Assembly (NCBI GenBank): GCA_028706795.1
Contig: JAQTVK010000064.1
Coordinates: forward strand, 1-6,140
Direction of reading: 5' to 3'
Origin: Candidatus Omnitrophota bacterium
Lineage (GTDB): Bacteria; Omnitrophota; Gorgyraeia; Pluralincolimonadales; Pluralincolimonadaceae
Length of the DNA: 6,140 bases
Both the position numbers and the translations under genes were made by a program. Under the pieces are notes generated by a model. The model did not search any database. It was not told where the DNA came from and was given only the letters and a program-made list of their open reading frames with translations. Positions within the stretch are counted from its first letter, which is position 1. Every line of letters begins with the position of its first letter. This document shows, piece by piece, positions 1 to 4,585 of this stretch.

Positions 1-349
1 CGATAGAAGCGTTGTAGGAGGTATTCCCGGTAACGGCTATGTTCTTCTGGCCGCCAACTCCATAAGACAATGTACTGCCGTCAGCGCTCGTACCGAACTG
101 GTACAATAAAGCGCTTCTTGACCCGGAACTGGCGTGCGAATTAGTCACGCCGGAACCCCCACCGATCGAAGTGTTGTTGGGTATTCCGCATCCGCCGCCG
201 CCATACCACGGCGAATCGGTCCACTGCAGGCCGTACCAAGCGCCGGTGTAGTTTTCAAACGAAGGGTCGGTCAACAGGTTAGCGGACGCAGTATTCACGC
301 CAAACAAGGCAACTGCAAGAACTAAGGCTGTTAAGACTATTTTATGCAT
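1..349 (-). CDS. Secreted protein with N-terminal beta-sandwich (carbohydrate-binding-like) region, 3' part missing
   Basis: Open reading frame of 116 codons from an ATG at 349-347, running off the left edge, so only the N-terminus is visible. The protein starts with a signal peptide: MHK, a hydrophobic core at about residues 4-18, and a likely signal-peptidase site after the A-S-A at 21-23. The mature protein opens with NLLTDPSFE, the usual first strand of CBM4/9-like or DUF642-like beta-sandwich domains found in secreted proteins, many of which carry PEP-CTERM tails. Trp-rich and Gly/Ser/Asn-rich sequence follows (W38, W43, W48, then a G-rich stretch). A stretch reading SGSRSALLY and later NIAVTGNTSYNASI fits the later strands of such a domain. 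The start is supported by the signal peptide and by a GGGGGTG Shine-Dalgarno-like run at 360-366. A C-terminal sorting signal cannot be checked because the end is outside. The exact function is not recognisable. Confidence 0.8.
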   Translation of the reverse strand, partial: MHKIVLTALVLAVALFGVNTASANLLTDPSFENYTGAWYGLQWTDSPWYGGGGCGIPNNTSIGGGSGVTNSHASSGSRSALLYQFGTSADGSTLSYGVGGQKNIAVTGNTSYNASI

Positions 350-413
350 ATTCTCTTTTCACCCCCTCTCTTTTTTTGTGTAGTAAGGTTAATCGTTTTC
401 CTTTAATAGGTTT

Positions 414-437
414 AAAAAACGGTTTTAAAATAACCGT
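414..437 (-). terminator. Terminator-like hairpin in the leader of the secreted-protein gene
   Basis: Read on the minus strand, ACGGTT (437-432), a 7-nt loop and AACCGT (424-419) are followed directly by a run of T (418-414). This is the form of a weak intrinsic terminator with a 6-bp stem. It lies downstream of the candidate promoter at 477-505 and 65 bases before the start codon at 349. It could therefore act as an attenuator, or it may end transcripts arriving from merR. The stem is short, so its efficiency is uncertain. Confidence 0.45.
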
Positions 438-476
438 AGAGGGACAAGTGGGAAATCGATTTCCTTAACTTTGACA

Positions 477-505
477 AGATTAGCATACCGACGACATACT
501 GTCAA
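477..505 (-). promoter_or_regulatory. Candidate sigma70-type promoter for the secreted-protein gene
   Basis: On the minus strand there is a perfect TTGACA -35 box (505-500), a 17-bp spacer, and TAATCT as -10 (482-477). The -10 is preceded by TGC, which makes an extended -10. Transcription would start near 470 and give a leader of about 120 bases. The leader begins close to a perfect 14-bp palindrome, GGAAATCGATTTCC (451-464). The -10 hexamer alone is a weak match. Confidence 0.5.
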
Positions 506-543
506 GAATAATATTTTGCTAATTTAGGGTAAATAATTGAATA

Positions 544-692
544 GGCGGGCTAAGGGCCCATTAGCGCCGAGGTGGAGCTTCGAAAAACCGTGGAACGCGA
601 AACTCCACCACCGGAGCCGGATCCTTCTTCTCCCCCGAGAGATACGTAGGAGCGCCTTCATCTCCCCGATTGAAACAAGACGAAAGCGCTCC
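544..692 (-). other. Block of consecutive hairpins, probable structured RNA or transcribed dispersed repeat
   Basis: Four hairpins fill this non-coding stretch after the merR stop. In plus coordinates they are: 544-568 (GGCG-GCTAA against TTAGC-GCC around GGGCCC); 571-582 with 598-609 (12-bp stem, 15-nt loop); a small one at 629-642 (TCTC against GAGA); and 649-662 with 679-692 (14-bp stem, 16-nt loop). The two long stems have three non-Watson-Crick positions (578/602, 656/685, 660/681). All are C-A or A-C on the plus strand, so all become G-U pairs in a minus-strand RNA. This asymmetry suggests the minus strand is the functional RNA. No known riboswitch or ncRNA family is recognised. It could be an independent RNA, the 3' UTR of merR, or a REP/MITE-like dispersed element. 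Confidence 0.5.
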
Positions 693-706
693 AAAATTTT
701 GGCAGG

Positions 707-973
707 TCATGCGGCACCCGAATTGTTATTCAAGACTTTTACGCTGAGCTCCTCATCCAGGGCCTTCCGGATGACTCTCAGGGGAAGGCCGGCGTTTATG
801 AGCTGGGTAATCTTGGCCAGGCGGCCGGCCGTATCTTCCTCGTCATAAAGACGGACGTTCCCCTTCTTAGTGACTACGTTTATCAAGCCGAAATTGGTAT
901 AGTGGTTGACGGTCTGGTAGGTAAGGTTGTATTTCCGGGCTATCTCTTTAGCGGATATGGACCCCTTCTTCAT
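707..973 (-). CDS. Short MerR-family DNA-binding regulator
   Basis: An 88-residue protein made almost only of a MerR-type winged helix-turn-helix. The first helix and recognition helix lie in SAKEIARKYNLTYQTVNHYTNFGLI (residues 7-31). The wing is at about 32-43 (KKGNVRLYDEED), and the second helical pair at 50-72 ends in AGLPLRVIRKAL. Full MerR proteins are about 120-150 residues, with a long dimerisation helix and effector-binding C-terminus. Here only about 15 residues follow the DNA-binding domain (ending NNNSGAA), so no ligand or metal site is visible. The usual Tyr-Arg pair of the recognition region is replaced by VNHYTN. The start at 973 is preceded by GAGGA (977-981), only 3 bases from ATG. 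The gene is separated from bioY by a terminator and so probably has its own promoter. Target genes are unknown; autoregulation is possible because of the dyad at 1011-1037. Confidence 0.85.
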   Translation of the reverse strand: MKKGSISAKEIARKYNLTYQTVNHYTNFGLINVVTKKGNVRLYDEEDTAGRLAKITQLINAGLPLRVIRKALDEELSVKVLNNNSGAA

Positions 974-1010
974 TTATCCTCATTTATTATAATTACAATA
1001 ACTATAATAT

Positions 1011-1037
1011 TTATGATTAATACCAAACTTATCATAA
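1011..1037. promoter_or_regulatory. Dyad in the merR upstream region, possible operator
   Basis: A 7-bp inverted repeat, TTATGAT (1011-1017) and ATCATAA (1031-1037), with a 13-bp centre, lies in the A/T-rich interval upstream of the MerR gene. On the minus strand a TTGACA (1054-1049) lies just upstream, but no good -10 sits at 16-18 bp from it, so the promoter is not resolved. MerR proteins bind dyads placed between promoter boxes, so autoregulation is a reasonable guess. In A/T-rich DNA such dyads also arise by chance. Confidence 0.3.
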
Positions 1038-1055
1038 TCACAATATCTTGTCAAC

Positions 1056-1087
1056 AAAAAAATAGGGCCGCCCTTTTCTTGCGGCCC
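1056..1087 (-). terminator. Intrinsic terminator of bioY
   Basis: On the minus strand GGGCCGC (1087-1081), a 9-nt loop and GCGGCCC (1071-1065) form a perfect 7-bp GC-rich stem, followed by TA and seven T residues (1062-1056). It begins 27 bases after the bioY stop codon. It separates bioY transcription from the merR gene. Confidence 0.9.
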
Positions 1088-1090
1088 CAT

Positions 1091-1116
1091 AATTATGGTG
1101 ACAGCTCACTTAATTA
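1091..1116 (+). repeat. Single-arm copy of the REP-like repeat, at the bioY 3' end
   Basis: The 26 bases here match 1779-1804 at 24 positions, in the same orientation; the only difference is CT versus TA in the middle. The core GGTGACAG-CT-CACTTAATT (1097-1115) is identical to the reverse complement of the right arm at 1808-1826. Only one arm is present. It overlaps the bioY stop codon (1114-1116), so the insertion or its decay seems to have set the C-terminus of the protein. Confidence 0.75.
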
Positions 1117-1737
1117 TTTATACGATTCCTTCGGGGTTATCGATGTCGCAATGAGCGCGGCAATGAAGGATTTTATTATATCTCCCGGGATGAACGGGAT
1201 GAAGCCCATCCAAAGGACCTCGCCTAAAGATGCGCTTTGCCCTTTGACGGCGCCCAACCACATCCAGAGATGGACCGAGCCGAACGCGAGAATTATCATG
1301 CTTGAGACCACCAATATATTAAATAAAGGCAGGAACCTTCTCGCCTTAGCGTAATTGTCCGTAATATAGCCGATGAGGAACGCGGTCACGACAAAGCCCA
1401 GTAGATATCCGGCTGTCGGCCCCAGCAGAACGGCCGCGCCGCCCTTAAAACCGGTGAATACCGGCAGTCCCGCCGTGCCGAGGGCAATATATAAGAGCAT
1501 GCTTATCCCGCCCCAGGCATTCCCGAGAAGGACGCCCGCGAATATCGCCCCGAAAGTCGACCCTGTTATCGGGACCGGCGTCCACGGCAGGGGTATCCTC
1601 ACCTGCGCAAGCACCGCCATAAGGCCGACCATCAAAAAGGCAAGCGTCAGCTTCTCGGCGCCGGCCAAGTGGTACCTCCACTTGAATACCTCGTATCTCG
1701 TCCTCGCGTATCTTTCACCTAAAGTTATCGTGTTCAT
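1114..1737 (-). CDS. bioY: BioY, biotin-binding S component of an ECF transporter
   Basis: A 207-residue integral membrane protein of the BioY family. It captures biotin at the cytoplasmic membrane and works alone or with the shared EcfA/EcfA'/EcfT energising module, none of which is in this window. Family hallmarks: RIPLPWTPVPIT (47-58), LPVF (91-94), GPTAGY (106-111) and PFIPGDIIK (181-189). About six hydrophobic segments can be traced (roughly 30-45, 61-73, 78-93, 102-124, 139-160, 186-199). An N-terminal extension of about 28 residues (ERYARTRYEVFKWRY) precedes the first helix; it occurs in a known subgroup of longer BioY proteins. The start at 1737 has a strong Shine-Dalgarno, GGAGGT at 1743-1748, five bases from ATG. 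A -10 box and a BirA-like operator lie immediately upstream, and an intrinsic terminator follows, so it is probably a single-gene unit repressed by biotin. Confidence 0.95.
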   Translation of the reverse strand: MNTITLGERYARTRYEVFKWRYHLAGAEKLTLAFLMVGLMAVLAQVRIPLPWTPVPITGSTFGAIFAGVLLGNAWGGISMLLYIALGTAGLPVFTGFKGGAAVLLGPTAGYLLGFVVTAFLIGYITDNYAKARRFLPLFNILVVSSMIILAFGSVHLWMWLGAVKGQSASLGEVLWMGFIPFIPGDIIKSFIAALIATSITPKESYK

Positions 1738-1773
1738 CGTCTACCTCCATTAATTTTATTGTTTACGATTATA
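1737..1773 (-). promoter_or_regulatory. bioY promoter -10 box with degenerate BirA-type operator
   Basis: On the minus strand a perfect TATAAT (1773-1768) is followed by TCGTAAACA (1768-1760), 14 bases, and GGTAGACGA (1745-1737). The half-sites match the BirA operator TTGTAAACC/GGTTTACAA at 7 of 9 and 6 of 9 positions. The first base of the operator is the last base of the -10 box and its last base is the A of the ATG, exactly as at the barrel gene promoter (2994-3032). The -35 is poor (TGTACT at a 17-bp spacing, inside the neighbouring repeat). Biotin-dependent repression of bioY by BirA is known in many bacteria. The operator here is imperfect and its strength is uncertain. Confidence 0.6.
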
Positions 1774-1783
1774 TCAAGAATTA

Positions 1784-1827
1784 TGGTGACAGTACACTTA
1801 ATTATGGAATTAAGTGAGCTGTCACCA
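1784..1827. repeat. REP-like inverted repeat between hemW and bioY
   Basis: Two 19-base arms, 1785-1803 and 1808-1826, pair at 17 of 19 positions around a 4-base loop (ATGG), with an extra T-A pair outside. The core arm sequence is GGTGACAG-NN-CACTTAATT. No T run follows on either strand, so it is not a standard intrinsic terminator, although it begins only a few bases after the hemW stop and may protect the mRNA 3' end. A single-arm copy lies at 1091-1116. The form resembles REP/BIME or MITE elements mobilised by a Y1/RAYT transposase. No transposase is in the window. Confidence 0.8.
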
Positions 1828-1834
1828 AATCTCC

Positions 1835-2959
1835 CTACATCAATTCGCTGGAGACGGTATCGCAAAAGAGGAACCCTTTCTCCGTAAGGGCGATCCCGGC
1901 TCTCTTGCCTTTTGATACCCTGTATTCTATAAGGCCGGCGCCTGAAAGTTTCTTTACCGCATCGCTTTCAAGTTTAAGGAAATCGTATCCTGTCTTTCCT
2001 TTAAACCAGCCGAAGTCTATCCCCTCGGCCGTCCTTATCTTCACCGCAGCGGTCTCTTTCGCCTTGCGGTCCCCGGAAAGCCGTTCGGAAGAAACTGTCG
2101 TGCTTTTTCCCGCAGCGGCCCTCTTAACGTATTCCCGGACATCGGAAATATTCCTTTTCCTGACACCGCCGATATACGATACCGCCGACGGCCCGAGGCC
2201 TATATACTCTCCGTTACGCCAATAATTGAGGTTGTGCCTGCACTCAAAACCTTTCTTGGCAAAGTTCGACACCTCGTAATGCCGGAAACCGTGCGCGGGA
2301 AGATACTCGATCGCCAGGGAATACATCCGCGCCGAATATTCTCCGTCGACCGGGATGACCTCGCCTCTTTTCCTCGCATTGTAAAGCGGCGTCCCCTTTT
2401 CGTAGGTCAGTCCGTAAGATGAGATATGGGTTACCGGTAATTCCACTGCCCGCGCCAATTCGGAGGAACAGTCATCCGGCGTCTCGCCCGGAGCGCCGAA
2501 TATTAGATCTATATTAAGGTCCTTGAAACCCTTGTTCCTTGACAGCATGACCGCATATGCCGCTTTCTTTGCGCTGTGGATCCTGCCCAATCTTTTCAAT
2601 TTCTTATCGTTGAATGACTGGACCCCTATGCTCAGCCTGTTGACCCCTTCATCCAAAAAAAGTCCGAGTTTCCCGGCGTCAAGACTCTCCGGGTTCGCCT
2701 CGACCGTGAATTCGGCGCCGGCCGCTGCCAATCTTCCCGCGCCGCGCAAAAGCCTCCTCAATAACGGCGCCTCCAGCGCCGTAGGGGTGCCGCCTCCGAT
2801 GAATACCGTCGAGACCGGGCCGCGGATAGCGCCCATCTGCCCGACCAAAGCTTCAACGTAAGCGGTCGCCGGCCCTCTCCCGTAACCGACGCTGTAAAAA
2901 TCGCAGTAACCGCATTTTTTCGCGCAAAAGGGTATGTGTATATACAATGAAGGCGTCAT
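1835..2959 (-). CDS. hemW: HemW-like radical SAM protein (coproporphyrinogen III oxidase-like, heme chaperone family)
   Basis: 374 residues from the chosen ATG at 2959. The N-terminus MTPSLYIHIPFCAKKCGYCDFYS carries the CX3CX2C [4Fe-4S]/SAM motif (Cys12, 16, 19). It is followed by Asp-Phe and not by the fourth Cys of HemN, which separates HemW from true oxygen-independent coproporphyrinogen oxidases. Other marks in order: GGGTPT, EANPE, GVNRLSIGVQSF, GRIHS, NIDLIFGAPGET, HISSYGLTYEKGTPLY, and HYEVSNFAKKGFECRHNLNYW-NGEYIGLGPSA. A C-terminal HemW domain ends in LTEKGFLFCD. HemW proteins bind heme and are thought to deliver it to respiratory proteins. Length is normal. In-frame ATGs also occur at 2992 and 2977, but the protein family normally begins a few residues before LYIHIPFC, neither upstream ATG has a good Shine-Dalgarno, and a candidate -10 box (2976-2981) overlaps the 2977 start. 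Confidence 0.9.
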   Translation of the reverse strand: MTPSLYIHIPFCAKKCGYCDFYSVGYGRGPATAYVEALVGQMGAIRGPVSTVFIGGGTPTALEAPLLRRLLRGAGRLAAAGAEFTVEANPESLDAGKLGLFLDEGVNRLSIGVQSFNDKKLKRLGRIHSAKKAAYAVMLSRNKGFKDLNIDLIFGAPGETPDDCSSELARAVELPVTHISSYGLTYEKGTPLYNARKRGEVIPVDGEYSARMYSLAIEYLPAHGFRHYEVSNFAKKGFECRHNLNYWRNGEYIGLGPSAVSYIGGVRKRNISDVREYVKRAAAGKSTTVSSERLSGDRKAKETAAVKIRTAEGIDFGWFKGKTGYDFLKLESDAVKKLSGAGLIEYRVSKGKRAGIALTEKGFLFCDTVSSELM

Positions 2960-2971
2960 TTCATTTTTCTC

Positions 2972-2999
2972 TTGCATTATACCGTCTTTCATATATAAT
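2972..2999 (+). promoter_or_regulatory. Promoter of the outer-membrane barrel gene
   Basis: A perfect TATAAT (2994-2999) is preceded at 16 bp by TTGCAT (2972-2977), a weak -35. Transcription would start near 3006, inside the BirA-type operator (2998-3032), so repressor binding would block initiation. The leader would be only about 25 bases and would contain the AAAGGAGG ribosome binding site. Confidence 0.6.
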
Positions 3000-3005
3000 T
3001 GTAAA
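2976..3005 (-). promoter_or_regulatory. Candidate hemW promoter, divergent from the barrel gene promoter
   Basis: On the minus strand TTTACA (3005-3000, 5 of 6 matches to the -35 consensus), an 18-bp spacer and a perfect TATAAT (2981-2976). Transcription would start near 2969, ten bases before the chosen hemW start at 2959. The -35 box is part of the left half-site of the BirA-type operator, so the operator could act on both divergent genes. Its use is inferred only. Confidence 0.5.
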
Positions 3006-3032
3006 CCATAAAATACAAAGGAGGTTTACAAT
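2998..3032. promoter_or_regulatory. Perfect BirA (biotin repressor) type operator
   Basis: ATTGTAAACC (2998-3007) and GGTTTACAAT (3023-3032) form a perfect 10-bp inverted repeat separated by 15 bases. This equals the established BirA consensus TTGTAAACC-N15/16-GGTTTACAA, known from the bio operator of E. coli and from comparative studies of biotin regulons. It overlaps the last two bases of the -10 box, the expected transcription start, the Shine-Dalgarno and the start codon of the barrel gene. BirA bound to biotinyl-AMP would be expected to repress. The birA gene itself is not in the window. Confidence 0.85.
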
Positions 3033-3843
3033 GCGTTATCCTGTCACGATCCTGGCCCTCACCCTACTTATTATGATACCAAATACAGCCACCGCGGTAA
3101 ACTTCTATGACGGGGTGCGGGCGGACAAGGGGCTCTACTTCCTCACCTACTCCACCGTCTATACGGCCGACAAGGTGACCGATTCCAAAGGCCGGACGGC
3201 AATAAAGGATTACGGCCTCCTTAAAGTCGAGGAGCTGCTGCGTTTTTGCTACTACTCGCCCGATTTTGTCTTCACTGCTCTCCTGCCGGCAGGGGGGGTC
3301 CATATCGGGTCGACTGACAAGAATTCCTTCGGCCTCGGCGACGCCTCGATAGGCGGCGGCTGGTTCCTGCCGGTCAAGGAAGTCGATGTCCTGCCGATGC
3401 TCTTCGTGAAGACTCCTACCGGGGAATACGCCTCGGACAAAAGCACTAATTACGGTACGCACCAGGTCGACATAAGACCCGTGGTTTTTTTCCACAAGAC
3501 GGTAAAAGACTTCAGCATGGACGCCGCCGCGAAATATTTCTTCAGGCTGGAGAACGACAAGGGCATCGCCCCCGGCGACGAGCTGCATCTCCAATATCTC
3601 CTTGGGTATAACATCACAAAAAACATTAAACTCGGGCCGTCAGTGAGTTGGATGATAAGCCGGGACAAGCGGGTGGACGGAAATAGGGTGAATGACAGCG
3701 CCCGCCAGACACTTTCGGCCGGGGCGGAGATCTACACGAAGTTTTCGGGGATGAGTTTCGACTTCAGTTACCTTTATGACGCCTTCACCGAAAACGCGCC
3801 TAAAGGCCATTTCTTCCAGCTGAAGAGCTGCTACAAATTTTAG
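3031..3843 (+). CDS. Outer-membrane beta-barrel of the Phenol_MetA_deg (PF13557-like) family, BirA-controlled
   Basis: 270 residues from ATG 3031, which has a strong Shine-Dalgarno (AAAGGAGG, 3017-3024, six bases away). An upstream in-frame ATG at 2947 would span the promoter and operator and is rejected. Signal peptide MRYPVTILALTLLIMIPNTATA with likely cleavage after Ala22. The mature protein starts NFYDGVRADKGLYFLTYSTVYTAD, then shows the family signature GLGDASIGGGWFLP (101-114), VKTPTGEYA (126-134) and NYGTHQVDIRP (140-150). The rest alternates hydrophobic and polar residues as in transmembrane beta strands and ends in CYKF, with the terminal Phe used for BAM insertion. The PF13557 family is widespread and mostly of unknown substrate despite its name. 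The perfect BirA operator and nearby bioY suggest uptake of biotin or a precursor across the outer membrane; that substrate is inference. It has no TonB box or plug domain that I can see. Confidence 0.85.
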   Translation: MRYPVTILALTLLIMIPNTATAVNFYDGVRADKGLYFLTYSTVYTADKVTDSKGRTAIKDYGLLKVEELLRFCYYSPDFVFTALLPAGGVHIGSTDKNSFGLGDASIGGGWFLPVKEVDVLPMLFVKTPTGEYASDKSTNYGTHQVDIRPVVFFHKTVKDFSMDAAAKYFFRLENDKGIAPGDELHLQYLLGYNITKNIKLGPSVSWMISRDKRVDGNRVNDSARQTLSAGAEIYTKFSGMSFDFSYLYDAFTENAPKGHFFQLKSCYKF

Positions 3844-4577
3844 AATTTTCCGTTCAATAATTCCGATATGGTCACGAACCTGTAGCCTTTTTCCTTCAAT
3901 TTCTTTACCAGCCGCGGGATTGTTTTGACCGTTTGAGTACGGTCTCCCCCTTCGGTGCTGAAAACCCCTCCGCTGTCATGGAACAGGATGATGTCTCCCG
4001 GCCTGATCTGCCTCGAAATGTATGAGGTGATCTGCTTATCATGGAACGTCACCCAGTCCTTGGAATTCAAAGACCACAACACGATCCCGTATCCCATCTC
4101 CTTGATCTTTTGCTTTTCCGTATCGTTAAGCCAGGCCTTGGGAGGCCTGAAATATTTTGTCGTCCGGCCTGTGACATCCCTGATGATCTTCTCCGTCCCT
4201 TTTATCTCTCTCATGAGTTCGTCCATCTTGTAATAGACCATGACCTCGTGGCTGTATCCGTGGTTTTCTACCTCGTGGCCTTCGCGCGCAACGCGCTTGG
4301 CGATCTCGGGATATTGCTCCACATGTTTTCCCGTCATGAAAAAGGTCGCCTTGATGCCGGCCTTTTTAAGCTCATCGAGGACCTGCGGCGTCCACACCGG
4401 CGAAGGGCCGTCGTCGAAAGTCAACGCGACGACTTTCTCGAGGGTGTTGACGCGGTAGACGGTTGATTTGCGCACGATGACCGCCTGGTCAAAAAAAACG
4501 CAAAAAAGCGTTATCGCCGCCGCGACAAGAATGATGATTACCGCAGAGATGCCGAGGTATCTTTTAATTTTTCGCAT
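3840..4577 (-). CDS. Membrane-anchored polysaccharide deacetylase (NodB / CE4 family)
   Basis: 245 residues. One N-terminal transmembrane segment (about 9-29, after basic MRKIKR) anchors it, with the catalytic domain likely in the periplasm. CE4 motifs: TFDDG (53-57) with the catalytic base Asp55 and metal ligand Asp56; metal ligands His106 and His110 in ENHGYSH; RPP (144-146); KDW (173-175); LFHD (198-201) with His200. The usual Thr/Ser after the first His of motif 2 is Gly, and the Gly commonly found after RPP is replaced (RPPKAW), so the substrate pocket may differ from typical peptidoglycan or chitin deacetylases. It removes N- or O-acetyl groups from a glycan that cannot be named here. 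The start has AGGAG overlapping the stop codon of the upstream ATPase gene, 8 bases away, so the two are likely translationally coupled. Its stop codon overlaps the barrel gene stop by 4 bp, tail to tail. Confidence 0.9.
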   Translation of the reverse strand: MRKIKRYLGISAVIIILVAAAITLFCVFFDQAVIVRKSTVYRVNTLEKVVALTFDDGPSPVWTPQVLDELKKAGIKATFFMTGKHVEQYPEIAKRVAREGHEVENHGYSHEVMVYYKMDELMREIKGTEKIIRDVTGRTTKYFRPPKAWLNDTEKQKIKEMGYGIVLWSLNSKDWVTFHDKQITSYISRQIRPGDIILFHDSGGVFSTEGGDRTQTVKTIPRLVKKLKEKGYRFVTISELLNGKF

Positions 4578-4585
4578 ATTCGCTC

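Noticed and set aside
134..325. Plus-strand frame of 63 codons
   Set aside because: Antisense to the secreted-protein gene, whose signal peptide and NLLTDPSFE start show the true frame.
524..661. Minus-strand frame of 45 codons, MKALLRISRGRRRIRL..., through the hairpin block
   Set aside because: It is Arg/Trp-rich with no domain pattern, lies wholly within inverted repeats, and its composition is explained by the stems. Similar frames are expected in any copy of the repeat.
668..676. GATTGAAAC, like the 3' end of many CRISPR repeats
   Set aside because: Only one copy, no regularly spaced repeats or cas genes; it is the loop and stem edge of a hairpin.
537..848. Plus-strand frame of 103 codons
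   Set aside because: It spans the hairpin block and runs antisense into merR; no family features or ribosome binding site.
902..1354. Plus-strand frame of 150 codons
   Set aside because: Antisense to merR, the bioY terminator and bioY; low-complexity Ile-rich stretch from A/T-rich intergenic DNA.
1784..1827. Inverted repeat as intrinsic terminator of hemW
   Set aside because: The stem is A/T-rich at its tip and no T run follows on the minus strand; a matching arm elsewhere shows it is a dispersed repeat.
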